The notes under the pieces were generated by a model. The model saw only the letters and a program-made list of their open reading frames with translations. It was not told where the DNA came from and made no database searches. Shown in pieces: positions 6,481 to 15,094 of a stretch of DNA of 34,049 nt. The position numbers and the translations under genes were made by a program. Numbering within the stretch: position 1 is the first letter of the stretch; each line of letters starts with the position of its first letter. The DNA is from JANPJV01 sp031425695. GTDB taxonomy: Bacteria; Pseudomonadota; Gammaproteobacteria; Xanthomonadales; SZUA-5. The stretch lies in assembly GCA_031425695.1 (NCBI GenBank), contig JANPJV010000222.1, positions 1 to 34,049 of the forward strand, read 5' to 3'.

Positions 6481-9468
6481 ATGGCTGGCGAACCACCGAT
6501 CCTGTCGGAGTCTTCCGAGGCGGCCAATCGCGCAATCGGTTCGATTCTGCGGCGTACCAACGCCGTGGCTTTCCGCTGGCTCGCGCAACCGGGCTGGCCG
6601 GTGGCGCTGGTATCTGACAACGTGCGCCAATGGGGCCTCGATCCCGAGCGGCTGCAGCGTGCCGACCCTCCATTCGCGGAGCTCGTCCACGCCGATGATC
6701 TTCAGCGCGTAGGTGCCGAAGTCATGCGGCATTGCGAGCTGGGCGGCGAGCAGTTCCGGCAGGAGTACCGGCTCAGCAACGGCACCGGTGGCTGGCGCTG
6801 GGTCGAAGACCACACCGGGATCGAACGCGACGCCGCGGGCCAGCCGATTGCATTCAATGGCGTGCTCATCGATGTCACCGAGCGCAAGCGTGCCGAGCTC
6901 GGGCTCGAGGTGGCCGCCCTGGCCGTTCCGGCGCTGCTCGATCCCGCCGGTTTCGGCAACGTGCTCGCGCAGGTCCTGGAGCGCCTCGGTCTTGGCATGG
7001 ACGCCGATCGCGTCTATGTGTTCGAGGTGCACACTGCGGCCGATGGACAGGTCTACGCGAGCCAGCGCTTCGAATGGTGTCAGCCCGGCATCACCGCCCA
7101 GATCGAAAATCCGGATCTGCAGAACCTGCCTTTCGAACAGATCTTTCCACGCTGGCTCGAAAACTTCCGCGCCGACCAACCGATCAGTGGATTGGTCTCC
7201 GAGCTGCCCGAACTCGAGCGTGCCCTGATCGAAGCCCAGCAGATCCGTTCGCTGCTGGTGGTCCCGGTCAACCTGCACGGACGCCTGTGGGGATTCTTCG
7301 GCTTTGACGCCGTGCGCAATGAACGCCAATGGACCCCTGCCGATGAGCGCGTGCTGCGGCTGGTGGCCGCGGCGCTAGGCGCGGCGATTGAACAGGAACG
7401 CAGCTTCGAGGCGCTGCGCCAGAGCGAGGTGCACTCCCGGCTCGCCTTGAGTGCGGCCGACGCCGGTGCCTGGGAATGGTCCAGGGATTCGGTCGCGATC
7501 CTGTCACCGGACGCCTATCGAATTCTCGGCATGGACCCGGCCGCCCCGGCGTCCGATGAGGCGTGGAATGCCGTGCTGCACCCGGAAGATCGGGACTGGG
7601 TCCTGGCCAAGGTCGAACAGGCTTACGCCAACAGCACCCCGCTGGCCATCGAATATCGCGTGATCGGTGCCGGCGGCCCCCGCTGGGTGGCGTCGGTCGG
7701 CAAGCCACGTGGCGACTGCGAGGGCACCGGGATGATCGGGCTGGTGCTCGACATCGATGCGCGCAAGAACGCGCAGGAACGGCTGCGGCTCTCGGCTGCG
7801 GTGATCGACAGCACGCGCGATGGCGTGGTCATCACCGATCTCAATGCCACCATCGTCTCGGTCAACCGTGCCTATTGCGAGATCACCGGTTACAGCGAGC
7901 AGGAGCTGGTCGGGCAAAACCCGCGGTTGCTGCAGTCGGGCCGTCACGACGACACGTTCTACGCGTCGATGTGGAACAACCTCGCCCGGGACGGACATTG
8001 GCAGGGCGAGATCTGGAGCCGCCGCCGCACCGGGGAAATCTATCCCGAGTGGCTCGCGCTGACTGCGGTCCAGGACGAGACCGGCCGCGTCCGGCATTAC
8101 GTCGGCGTGGTCACGGACGTCTCGCGCCTGAAACAGACTGAAGCCCAGCTCGCGCGCCTCGCCCACTACGATCCGCTTACTGGCCTGCCCAACCGGCTGC
8201 TGGCGCTGTCGCGCCTCGAATACGCGGTCGAGCGCGCCGAGCGCGGTGGCGGTCGGCTCGCCGTGCTGGTGATCGACATGGACCGCTTCAAGACCGTCAA
8301 CGACAGCCTGGGGCACGAGGTCGGCGACGAATTGCTGGTTGCCGTCGGCGAGCGCCTGCGCCAGGGCGTGGCGACGTCCAACACGGTCGCGCGGCTCGGC
8401 GGTGACGAATTCCTGGTCATCGTCGAATACATCGAAGGCGCCCGCGTGGCCGCGAACATCGCGCGCGAGGTCCTCGAGAGCCTGCTCGCTTCCTTCCGGC
8501 TGCCGAGCGGCCATGAGGTTTTCGTCGACGCCAGCATTGGCATCAGCGTCTTTCCGGAAGATGGCGGCAGCGTCAATGACCTCATCCGCAATGCCGATGC
8601 GGCGCTCTATCGGGCCAAGGATCTCGGCCGCAACACCTTCCACTTTTTTACCCCGGGCCTCCTGGATGCCGCCAACGATCGGCTGGCGCTCGAAGGCCGC
8701 CTGCGCCACGCGCTCGCACGCGGCGAGTTCCTGGTGCACTACCAGCCGCTCCTGGACTGCGATACGCGCGAGGTGATCGGCTGCGAGGCGCTGGTGCGCT
8801 GGCATCCCCCGGGCCAGGCGATCATCTACCCCGGGCGCTTCATCAGCATCGCCGAGGACACCGGGCTGATCGCGCCGATCGGCGACTGGGTCCTGGAGAC
8901 CGCGGCGCGCCAGATGCAGCGCTGGCGCCGAGCCGGTGCCAGTCACCTGCGCCTCGCCGTCAATCTGTCGGCGCGCCAGCTGCGCCAGCCAGAGTTCGTC
9001 GATCGCATCACCCGTGTGCTCGCCGACACCGGTCTCGACCCCGATGCGCTCGAGCTCGAGATCACCGAGTCGACCATGATGGAGCTCGGCAACATGCTGA
9101 TCGCCACCATGCTCGACCTGCGCAGCATCGGCGTGCGCTTCGCCATCGACGATTTCGGCACCGGCTACAGCTCGCTTGCGTACCTGCGCCGCCTGCCCAT
9201 CGATACCCTCAAGATCGACCGCAGCTTCGTTGCCGACATCCAGACCCAGAAAGGCGGTGCCGAGATCGCATCCGCCATCATCGCGCTCGCCCACAAACTG
9301 CAGATCGGCGTACTCGCCGAAGGCGTTGAAGAAGAGTCGCAGCTGCGTTTTCTCAAGGAACAGGGCTGCGACGAATTCCAGGGCTTCCTGGTCGGCCATG
9401 CCGTCAGCGCCGACGATTTCGCCCGCAAATTCCTGAGCCTCTCGCCCACTGCGGTCTTCGTCGGCTGA
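6481..9468 (+). CDS. Multi-sensor c-di-GMP enzyme, PAS-GAF-PAS-PAS-GGDEF-EAL
   Basis: The 995-residue protein has, in order: a PAS domain (about 25-135, ending in the PAC motif VTERKRAEL), a GAF domain (about 145-300), a second PAS (about 315-430), a third PAS (about 435-555, beginning AAVIDSTRDGVVITD), a GGDEF domain with the active-site motif RLGGDEF intact (GGDEF at 640-644), and an EAL domain with EAL intact at 769-771 plus the family motifs AVNLSARQL, ELEITES, AIDDFGTGYSSL and LKIDRSFV. Both catalytic halves therefore look competent; many such hybrids act mainly as one or the other. There are no membrane segments, so sensing is cytoplasmic. The ATG at 6481 lacks an obvious Shine-Dalgarno. 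No paired regulator or motility gene lies beside it. Confidence 0.93.
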   Translation: MAGEPPILSESSEAANRAIGSILRRTNAVAFRWLAQPGWPVALVSDNVRQWGLDPERLQRADPPFAELVHADDLQRVGAEVMRHCELGGEQFRQEYRLSNGTGGWRWVEDHTGIERDAAGQPIAFNGVLIDVTERKRAELGLEVAALAVPALLDPAGFGNVLAQVLERLGLGMDADRVYVFEVHTAADGQVYASQRFEWCQPGITAQIENPDLQNLPFEQIFPRWLENFRADQPISGLVSELPELERALIEAQQIRSLLVVPVNLHGRLWGFFGFDAVRNERQWTPADERVLRLVAAALGAAIEQERSFEALRQSEVHSRLALSAADAGAWEWSRDSVAILSPDAYRILGMDPAAPASDEAWNAVLHPEDRDWVLAKVEQAYANSTPLAIEYRVIGAGGPRWVASVGKPRGDCEGTGMIGLVLDIDARKNAQERLRLSAAVIDSTRDGVVITDLNATIVSVNRAYCEITGYSEQELVGQNPRLLQSGRHDDTFYASMWNNLARDGHWQGEIWSRRRTGEIYPEWLALTAVQDETGRVRHYVGVVTDVSRLKQTEAQLARLAHYDPLTGLPNRLLALSRLEYAVERAERGGGRLAVLVIDMDRFKTVNDSLGHEVGDELLVAVGERLRQGVATSNTVARLGGDEFLVIVEYIEGARVAANIAREVLESLLASFRLPSGHEVFVDASIGISVFPEDGGSVNDLIRNADAALYRAKDLGRNTFHFFTPGLLDAANDRLALEGRLRHALARGEFLVHYQPLLDCDTREVIGCEALVRWHPPGQAIIYPGRFISIAEDTGLIAPIGDWVLETAARQMQRWRRAGASHLRLAVNLSARQLRQPEFVDRITRVLADTGLDPDALELEITESTMMELGNMLIATMLDLRSIGVRFAIDDFGTGYSSLAYLRRLPIDTLKIDRSFVADIQTQKGGAEIASAIIALAHKLQIGVLAEGVEEESQLRFLKEQGCDEFQGFLVGHAVSADDFARKFLSLSPTAVFVG

Positions 9469-9641
9469 TCTGACAACCGCAACGCCTGCCCAATCGGTCG
9501 CGCGCGCGCCGATTTCTTGCACAAACGTGATCGATCGTGGGTCCCCGCGCCGCGTTTAAAGCCAAGACGCCAGACAAGCCCTCCGCGAATCCGGCGATCG
9601 ACCTGCTTTATCCACTCGCTCGATTCCTAGGGGAAATGATC

Positions 9642-10250
9642 ATGAGCCGTAAACTTCCGTTCGCCATCGCCGGCGCCCTGTTGTCCCTCGCGAACGTCGC
9701 TGCCGCCCAAGTGTTGGACGTCGATCGGGACGGCGATGGCGTCGTTGACTCGATGGAAGCGCGCGCGCCCGATGCCGGCGACGGAAATTTTGATGGTGTG
9801 CTGGATGCGGCGCAGTCGAACGTCAGCACCCTTGACTACCTGTCCAAGTCGACGGCACTCAAGGGCAGTGGCAAACAGGGCACCATTACCAATTTATGTC
9901 CTTGCGACTGGGACTCCGCCAAGGCCGCGGCTCCGAAAGGTTTTGCCAATGTGGCGTTTGTCGATTGGTCGTTCTGGCAGGTCGCGCCGAGCAGCCCGAT
10001 CGCGCCCCTGCGCTTCGACACCTACGGTGCCAGGGCGCTCGTGCGACTGGACTACCACCGTGAGTCCTTCCCGGACGACGTGGCCTTCGCGTGGCTCGTC
10101 CAGGGAGCCCGCGGTAACCACGTCATCGAAGTCCAAGACTCGGTGTCCCGCGTCGGCTCCACCTTCATCCTGACCATCCACGACAACGGCCCGCAGGATC
10201 AGGATCGCCGCACCGGCGCCATCCGCGTTGTCGGTTTCCCGAGGTACTAG
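9642..10250 (+). CDS. Secreted small protein with calcium-loop-like motifs
   Basis: I choose the ATG at 9642, with AGGGG at 9629-9633 about 8 bases upstream; another ATG lies two codons earlier at 9636. The product has about 202 residues and a Sec signal peptide (KLPFAIAGALLSLANVAAAQ). Directly after it come two Asp-rich loops of the EF-hand/thrombospondin-3 kind, DVDRDGDGVVDSMEA and DAGDGNFDGVLDAAQ. The second, followed by QSNVSTL, resembles the start of the choice-of-anchor U domain of surface proteins. The rest (SFWQVAPSSPIAPLRFDTYG, then HDNGPQDQDRRTGAIRV) is beta-rich with no recognised catalytic motif and no C-terminal sorting signal. Function unknown; calcium-stabilised exported protein is the best guess. 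Confidence 0.75.
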   Translation: MSRKLPFAIAGALLSLANVAAAQVLDVDRDGDGVVDSMEARAPDAGDGNFDGVLDAAQSNVSTLDYLSKSTALKGSGKQGTITNLCPCDWDSAKAAAPKGFANVAFVDWSFWQVAPSSPIAPLRFDTYGARALVRLDYHRESFPDDVAFAWLVQGARGNHVIEVQDSVSRVGSTFILTIHDNGPQDQDRRTGAIRVVGFPRY

Positions 10251-10266
10251 GCCGAAAGCTGCGCCG

Positions 10267-10292
10267 AACCTGCACGGCCCACCGTGCGGGTT
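10267..10292. terminator. Strong hairpin after the secreted-protein gene
   Basis: An 11-bp stem (AACCTGCACGG / CCGTGCGGGTT, one G-T wobble) with a 4-base CCCA loop begins 16 bases after the stop at 10250. There is no T run after it, so intrinsic termination is uncertain; it may protect or attenuate the transcript before the tRNA gene. Confidence 0.4.
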
Positions 10293-10307
10293 CAACGTCA
10301 CCGCGCT

Positions 10308-10336
10308 ACGACAGAGCCAGCCCAAGCGCGTAGAAT
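10308..10336 (+). promoter_or_regulatory. Candidate sigma-70 promoter for tRNA-Thr
   Basis: ACGACA (10308-10313) and TAGAAT (10331-10336) are 17 bases apart, and the -10 box lies 9 bases before the mature tRNA 5' end, a normal spacing for a tRNA promoter. Confidence 0.5.
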
Positions 10337-10345
10337 CCCGCCCGC

Positions 10346-10421
10346 GCCGACGTAGCTCAATTGGTAGAGCACCTGATTTGTAATCAGGCGGTTGGGGGTT
10401 CAATTCCCTTCGTCGGCACCA
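10346..10421 (+). tRNA. tRNA-Thr (anticodon UGU)
   Basis: The 76 bases fold as a cloverleaf: acceptor GCCGACG / CGTCGGC, a D arm with AGCTCAATTGGTAGAGC, anticodon stem CCTGA / TCAGG with loop TTTGTAA (anticodon TGT, reading ACA), T arm with GGTTCAATTCC, discriminator A and an encoded CCA at 10419-10421. No duplicated 3' end indicating an integrated element was seen downstream. Confidence 0.95.
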
Positions 10422-10505
10422 GCCATCCTTCGACGCGCCGGTGACGGGCCCGCGAGTTAACTACCCGTTCGCGGGCGGCGGCTCGAAATCAGGCGCGATG
10501 CGTCC

Positions 10506-10688
10506 ATGGTCAATCCTCAACACATCTGCGAAATCTGCGGCGCGGCCGCTGACGTGAGCTTCGACGGCCGCTGGGCGTGCGTCGATCACTGGCGTGATGT
10601 GGAGAAAATCGTGCGTGCCGATGCGCCGGTCGACTTGCGTGACGAGATCCGCCGGCTGATGCAGGGCGGCAACCAGCGCAGCGGTTGA
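10506..10688 (+). CDS. Small putative zinc-binding protein
   Basis: This 60-residue ORF encodes HICEICGAAADVSFDGRWACVDHW followed by a charged helix-like tail. The C-x2-C (CEIC) and later C-x2-H (CVDH) pair is the layout of a small zinc ribbon. Its function is unknown and I do not recognise a named family. There is no clear Shine-Dalgarno, but the metal-ligand pattern and coding character argue that it is real. It ends 14 bases from the convergent potI stop codon and may be cotranscribed with nothing else in the window. Confidence 0.5.
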   Translation: MVNPQHICEICGAAADVSFDGRWACVDHWRDVEKIVRADAPVDLRDEIRRLMQGGNQRSG

Positions 10689-10702
10689 GCTGTCTCAAGA
10701 TT

Positions 10703-11545
10703 TCATTGCTTGGTAGCGAGCTGCATCTCCGCCTGTCGCCTGCGCTCCGCGCGCTCCAGGAAATACCAGCCGATCACGCCGATGGTGGAAACGCTGACGA
10801 TCAGGATGGTCGCCAAGGCATTGATCTTGGGGCTGACGCCCATGCGTGCGGAGGAAAAAACCTGCATCGGCAATGTCGTCGACGAAGGTCCGGAGAGGAA
10901 GCTCGACAGCACGAGGTCATCCAGCGAGAGGGTAAACGCGAGCAGCCAGCCGGACATCAGCGCCGGCGTGATGATCGGCAGCGTGATCAGGAAAAACACC
11001 TTGAAGCGATTGGCGCCGAGGTCCATGGCGGCCTCCTCGAGCGAGCGGTCGAGCTCGGCGAGGCGCGAGCTGATCACCACGGTGACGAAGGCCATGCACA
11101 GCGTCACATGGGCGATCCAGATGGTGGTCATGCCGCGCGCGAAATCGAGCCCGGTCCAGTTCGACAGGGAGACGAACAGCAGCAGCAGCGACAGGCCGGT
11201 AATCACTTCGGGCATGACCAGCGGCGCCGTGATCATGCCGCTGAACAGGGTCTTGCCACGAAACGCGCGCATGCGCGTCGTCACCATCGCCGCCATCGTG
11301 CCCAGCACGACCGATGCGCAGGCGGTATAGAACGCAATTTGCAGGCTGATCCAGGCGGCGCCGAGCATCTGCTCGTCCTCCATCAAGGCGCCATACCACT
11401 TCGTCGAAAAACCAGACCACACCGTGACCAGGCGGCTCTCGTTGAACGAGTAGACGATCAGGCTGAGCATCGGCGCGTACAGGAAGAAAAAGCCGAAGCC
11501 AAGGAATAGCCAACTCCATTTGGAGACGCGGCCGGGAGCATTCAC
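10703..11545 (-). CDS. potI: Putrescine ABC transporter permease PotI
   Basis: Second inner-membrane permease of a PotFGHI-type putrescine importer. The 280 residues contain about six hydrophobic segments, the first as WLFLGFGFFFLYAPMLSLIVYSF. The cytoplasmic EAA loop that docks on the ATPase is LEEAAMDLGANRFKVFFLITLPII, near residue 165. It overlaps potH by 4 bases (shared ATGA) and is the last gene of the minus-strand polyamine run. PotI rather than the spermidine permease PotC is inferred from the gene order F-G-H-I and the surrounding putrescine genes; sequence alone separates them poorly. Confidence 0.9.
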   Translation of the reverse strand: MNAPGRVSKWSWLFLGFGFFFLYAPMLSLIVYSFNESRLVTVWSGFSTKWYGALMEDEQMLGAAWISLQIAFYTACASVVLGTMAAMVTTRMRAFRGKTLFSGMITAPLVMPEVITGLSLLLLFVSLSNWTGLDFARGMTTIWIAHVTLCMAFVTVVISSRLAELDRSLEEAAMDLGANRFKVFFLITLPIITPALMSGWLLAFTLSLDDLVLSSFLSGPSSTTLPMQVFSSARMGVSPKINALATILIVSVSTIGVIGWYFLERAERRRQAEMQLATKQ

Positions 11546-12459
11546 GACAGCCTCCCCTCCATTTCCTTTGCCCGCGAGCGATGGAAAATCATGATCGGGA
11601 TGATCAACAAGGCCAGCATCACCATGGCCACTGCGGCGGCCACCGGCCAGTCGCGGTTGTTGAAGAACTCTTGCCAGAGCACGCGCCCGATCATCAGGGT
11701 TTCCGGGCCGCCGAGCATTTCCGGGATGACGAACTCACCGACGACGGGGATGCCGACCAGCATGCAGCCGGCGATGATGCCGGCCTTGGATAGCGGCAAG
11801 GTCACCTTGAGGAAAGCTTGCCAGGGCTTGGCGCCGAGATCAGCGGCGGCCTCCAGCAGGCGGTGGTCGTGCTTGACCAGATTGGTATAGAGCGGCAGCA
11901 CCATGAAGGGCAGATAGGCATAGACGATGCCGATGTACACCGCGATTGGCGTGTGCAGCAATTTCAGTGGCGCGTCGATCAGCCCCACGCTCATCAGGTA
12001 GTTGTTGATCAGCCCATTGGGCTTGAGGATGCCGACCCAGGCGTAGATGCGGATCAGAAACGATGTCCACGATGGCAGGATGACCAGCAGCAACGCGATG
12101 TTGCGTGTCGCCGGCACCATGCGCGCGATCGCGTAGGCCATCGGATAGCCGATGGCGAGGCACAGCGCAGTCGAGATCGCGGCAATCTTCAACGAGCTCA
12201 AGTAGGCGTTGATGTAAAGGCTGTCGCCCAGCAGGTACAGATAATTTTCGCCGCGCAGCTTGACGACGGGAAAGCCATCGACCCAATAGAGGACATCGGT
12301 GAACGGGGGCATCGCGATCGCCGCCTTGGCGAACGAGATCTTGAGGGCGATCAGGAAAGGGATGGCGAAGAACAGCAGCAACCAGAAGTACGGCACCGAA
12401 ATCAGCCCCCAGCGCGCGCCGGGGAGGAGACGTCGCCAGGCTCCGGGTTTGCTGCTCAT
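11542..12459 (-). CDS. potH: Putrescine ABC transporter permease PotH
   Basis: First permease of the putrescine importer, 305 residues, with an N-terminal hydrophobic segment (YFWLLLFFAIPFLIALKI), a long periplasmic loop, and the EAA loop LEAAADLGAKPWQAFLKVTLPL near residue 205. Further motifs typical of this permease type include VILPSWTSFLIRIYAWVGIL and VVGEFVIPEMLGGP. It overlaps potG upstream and potI downstream by 4 bases each, so the three genes are tightly coupled. It should form the transmembrane pore with PotI. Confidence 0.93.
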   Translation of the reverse strand: MSSKPGAWRRLLPGARWGLISVPYFWLLLFFAIPFLIALKISFAKAAIAMPPFTDVLYWVDGFPVVKLRGENYLYLLGDSLYINAYLSSLKIAAISTALCLAIGYPMAYAIARMVPATRNIALLLVILPSWTSFLIRIYAWVGILKPNGLINNYLMSVGLIDAPLKLLHTPIAVYIGIVYAYLPFMVLPLYTNLVKHDHRLLEAAADLGAKPWQAFLKVTLPLSKAGIIAGCMLVGIPVVGEFVIPEMLGGPETLMIGRVLWQEFFNNRDWPVAAAVAMVMLALLIIPIMIFHRSRAKEMEGRLS

Positions 12460-13571
12460 GACGTCAGCACCACGCCTTCGAGGTCGCCCCAGGAGATCCA
12501 GACCGGATCGTTCCAGGTGAATTTTTCAGACGCCCAGCGCTGCTGATTGACGAAATTGCACATGATCTTGCTGCCGCGGTCCAGGCGCACGTGATAGACC
12601 GAATGCGTGCCGAAATAGGCGATGTCCTCGATCGTGCCGTGCGCCTTGTTGTGCGGCTCGCCCGGCTCGGATTTGCTGATCTGCAGCTTTTCGGGGCGCA
12701 CCGCAAATGCCACGTCCATGCCAGTGAAACCGGTGACGCCGTGCGCGACATAGATCGGATCGGGCAGGCTGGGACAGGCGATGGTGACAAAGTCTTTCTC
12801 GTCCTTGTCGATCTTCCCCTCGAACAGGTTGACCGAGCCGATGAAGCTGGCGGTGTAGCGACTGTTCGGCTGCTCGTAGATCTCGTCGGGCGAGCCGATC
12901 TGACGGAAGCGCCCGGCCTCCATGACCGCAATGCGGTTGGCCATGGTCATCGCTTCTTCCTGGTCGTGGGTGACCATGACGCAGGTGACGCCGAGGGTCT
13001 CGATGATGTTGACCAGCTCCAGCTGCATCTGCGAGCGCAGCTTCTTGTCGAGCGCGCCCATCGGCTCGTCCAGCAGCAGCAGTTTCGGACTCTTGGCGAG
13101 CGAGCGCGCCAGGGCAACGCGCTGCTGCTGCCCGCCTGACAACTGGTGCGGCTTGCGCTTGCCGAACTTGGTCATCTGCACCAGGTTCAACATCTCGTCG
13201 ACGCGGCGTTGGCAGGCATCCTTTGCCACGCCGTCCTGCTTCAGCCCAAAGGCAATGTTCTGCTCGACGGTCATGTGCGGGAACAGCGCGTAGGACTGGA
13301 ACATCATGTTGATCGGCCGTCGGTAGGGCGGCAGGTCAGTGACGTCCGCGCCTGCAAGGATGATGCGACCGGAGGTGGGTTTCTCGAAGCCGGCGAGGCA
13401 ACGCAACAGCGTCGACTTGCCACAACCCGACGCCCCCAGCAGCGCGAAGATCTCGCCCTTGCGGATGTTGATGCTGACGTCGTCGACGGCGACGAAACCA
13501 TCGAACTCCTTGCGGACGGTGTCGATGACGAGGTAGTCGTCGGTGGAAGTGGCCTGGGGGCTTGATGTCAT
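12456..13571 (-). CDS. potG: Putrescine ABC transporter ATP-binding protein PotG
   Basis: ATPase that drives PotHI. The 371 residues show Walker A GASGCGKST near residue 49, the Q-loop MMFQSYALFPHM, the ABC signature LSGGQQQRVALARSLA, Walker B LLLLDEPMGALD and the switch His in VMVTHDQEEAM. The C-terminal third is a TOBE-type regulatory domain (VAFAVRPEKLQIS). Length and architecture match E. coli PotG (377). The ORF extends over potH by 4 bases. A family A repeat (13639-13741) separates it from the upstream potF. Confidence 0.95.
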   Translation of the reverse strand: MTSSPQATSTDDYLVIDTVRKEFDGFVAVDDVSINIRKGEIFALLGASGCGKSTLLRCLAGFEKPTSGRIILAGADVTDLPPYRRPINMMFQSYALFPHMTVEQNIAFGLKQDGVAKDACQRRVDEMLNLVQMTKFGKRKPHQLSGGQQQRVALARSLAKSPKLLLLDEPMGALDKKLRSQMQLELVNIIETLGVTCVMVTHDQEEAMTMANRIAVMEAGRFRQIGSPDEIYEQPNSRYTASFIGSVNLFEGKIDKDEKDFVTIACPSLPDPIYVAHGVTGFTGMDVAFAVRPEKLQISKSEPGEPHNKAHGTIEDIAYFGTHSVYHVRLDRGSKIMCNFVNQQRWASEKFTWNDPVWISWGDLEGVVLTS

Positions 13572-13638
13572 CGCTTCGCCTCGCCCATATCGTGCTGATT
13601 GTTGGTTACAGGTACTTGATGTCGGGCCGCAAGCCCTT

Positions 13639-13741
13639 GTAGGTCATGTTGCTCGCGCAGCGAGCTACTTGACGCTCTTGCCCCACAATGGCGAATGGTC
13701 CAAAGCGTCAAGTAGCCGGCTACGCCGGCAACATGACCTAC
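13639..13741. repeat. Palindromic repeat A1 (GTAG hairpin pair)
   Basis: Outer arms GTAGGTCATGTTG (13639-13651) and CAACATGACCTAC (13729-13741). Inside, left hairpin GCTCGC-GCA-GCGAGC and right hairpin GCCGGC-TAC-GCCGGC each abut a GTAG on the hairpin's outward-facing strand; inner arms CTACTTGACGC and GCGTCAAGTAG surround a 25-30 base centre. This is the head-to-head pair layout of REP/BIME elements. It occupies most of the potF-potG spacer. Confidence 0.85.
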
Positions 13742-13770
13742 AAAGGACGCAACACCCAACACCGCTTCAC

Positions 13771-14949
13771 TCACTGACCCGTCTTGATGGTCGTCCATGC
13801 CCTGTTGAAGATGCGGTCTACCTCTGGCGGAAGCACGGCCAGGCTGAAGAGCGTCGCCTGCACCTCCGGCGACGGGTACACGCGCGGGTCGCCCAGGATT
13901 TCGGGGTTGACGAGTGCTTTGGCGGCGGCGTTGGCGCTGGCGTATTCGACGAAGTTCTGGATGCCGGACATGACCTCGGCTTTCAGGATGTAGTTGATGA
14001 AGAGGTGTGCGTTGTTGGGATGGCTGGCGTCTTTGGGGATGGCCATCATGTCGAACCACATCGGCGCGCCTTGCTTGGGGATGCTATAGCCGACCTTGAC
14101 GCCCTTGCCCGCTTCCTCGGCGCGGTTGGCGGCTTGCAAGACGTCGCCGGACCAGGCGATTGCCAGACAGGCGTCCCCGTTGGCGAGGGCGTCGATCACC
14201 TGCGAAGAATGGAACTGGGTGACGTGTGGGCGGATCTTCAGCATCAGGTCGACGCCTTTCTGGATCACCGCCGGATCGAAGCTGTTCGGTTCTTCGCCGA
14301 GATAAAGCAGCGCAACCGGAAGAATCTCGGACGGCGTATCGAGGATGTAGACGCCGCAGTCGGTCATCTTCGAGATGTACTCGGGCTCGAAGATCAGCTT
14401 CCAGTCGTCGACCGGCGCGTTCTCGCCCAAGCGCTGCTTGAGCATGTCTTCGTTGTAGGCGATGCCGGTGGTGCCCCACAGATAATTCGCGGCGTGGGTG
14501 TTGTCCTTGTCGTTCTGCGCGATCAGCGCCTGGATCTGTGGGTCCAGGTTGGCGTAATTCGGGAGCTTGCTCTTGTCGAGCGGCATGAACACGCCCGCCG
14601 CGATCTGTCGCGACAGGAAGGTCAGCGATGGCACGACGACGTCGTAACCGGACTTGCCGGTCATCAGTTTGGCTTCGAGCACCTCGTTGCTGTCGAACAC
14701 ATCGTAGGTGACCTTAATGCCAGTTTCTTTTTCGAAATTGGCAATGGTGTCCTCGGCAATGTAATCCGACCAGTTCAGCACGTTGAGGACCTTGGGCTCA
14801 TCAGCGGGCGCAACCGGTGCCGCTGGCGCTGTTGGTGCAGCCGCGGTCGAGTCGGCCGGCGCTGAGGGGGTGTCCTTGGGTGCTTCAGACTTGCCACAGG
14901 CAAGAATGCCGGCGCAGGCCAGCGCAAGCAGACTGATTCGGAAAATCAT
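13771..14949 (-). CDS. potF: Putrescine-binding protein PotF, lipoprotein form
   Basis: Solute-binding component of the PotFGHI importer. The 392-residue product starts with a lipoprotein signal ending ILAC (Cys18), then an Ala/Pro/Thr-rich tether of about 35 residues, and then the mature domain VLNVLNWSDYIAEDTIANFEKETG, characteristic of polyamine-binding proteins of the PotD/PotF/SpuD family. Motifs further on include WGTTGIAYNEDML and AWSGDVLQA. Lipidation would anchor it to the inner or outer membrane, unlike the soluble E. coli PotF. The start at 14949 has a good AAGGAG 8 bases upstream. A family A repeat lies on each side of the gene. Confidence 0.93.
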   Translation of the reverse strand: MIFRISLLALACAGILACGKSEAPKDTPSAPADSTAAAPTAPAAPVAPADEPKVLNVLNWSDYIAEDTIANFEKETGIKVTYDVFDSNEVLEAKLMTGKSGYDVVVPSLTFLSRQIAAGVFMPLDKSKLPNYANLDPQIQALIAQNDKDNTHAANYLWGTTGIAYNEDMLKQRLGENAPVDDWKLIFEPEYISKMTDCGVYILDTPSEILPVALLYLGEEPNSFDPAVIQKGVDLMLKIRPHVTQFHSSQVIDALANGDACLAIAWSGDVLQAANRAEEAGKGVKVGYSIPKQGAPMWFDMMAIPKDASHPNNAHLFINYILKAEVMSGIQNFVEYASANAAAKALVNPEILGDPRVYPSPEVQATLFSLAVLPPEVDRIFNRAWTTIKTGQ

Positions 14950-15000
14950 CGTGAGTTCTCCTTGAGGTTTCTTACTGCAATCTTCTGAATCGCAAATTTA

Positions 15001-15079
15001 GGCCATGTTGCATGGACGCGAGAGTGCGATCGCCGAAAAAAGCCGTCAAGTAGTCCGCTGCGCGGACAACATGACCTAC
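15001..15079. repeat. Palindromic repeat A2 (degenerate left half)
   Basis: The right half is intact: CGTCAAGTAG, hairpin TCCGC-TGC-GCGGA, then ACAACATGACCTAC ending at 15079. The left half (15001-15035) keeps only GGCCATGTTGCATGG and a degraded hairpin. It lies between spuC and potF in the minus-strand run. Confidence 0.7.
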
Positions 15080-15094
15080 GGGCGCCGCACATTC

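Noticed and set aside
7504..9522. A 672-codon open frame antisense to the GGDEF-EAL gene
   Set aside because: No recognisable domain, and the plus-strand gene has full catalytic motifs in the same stretch.
10346..10421. tRNA-Thr as an integration site of a mobile element
   Set aside because: No integrase gene and no duplicated tRNA 3' end was seen on either side.
13543..14865. A 440-codon plus-strand frame across potF
   Set aside because: Antisense shadow of potF running into repeat A1; composition is not protein-like.
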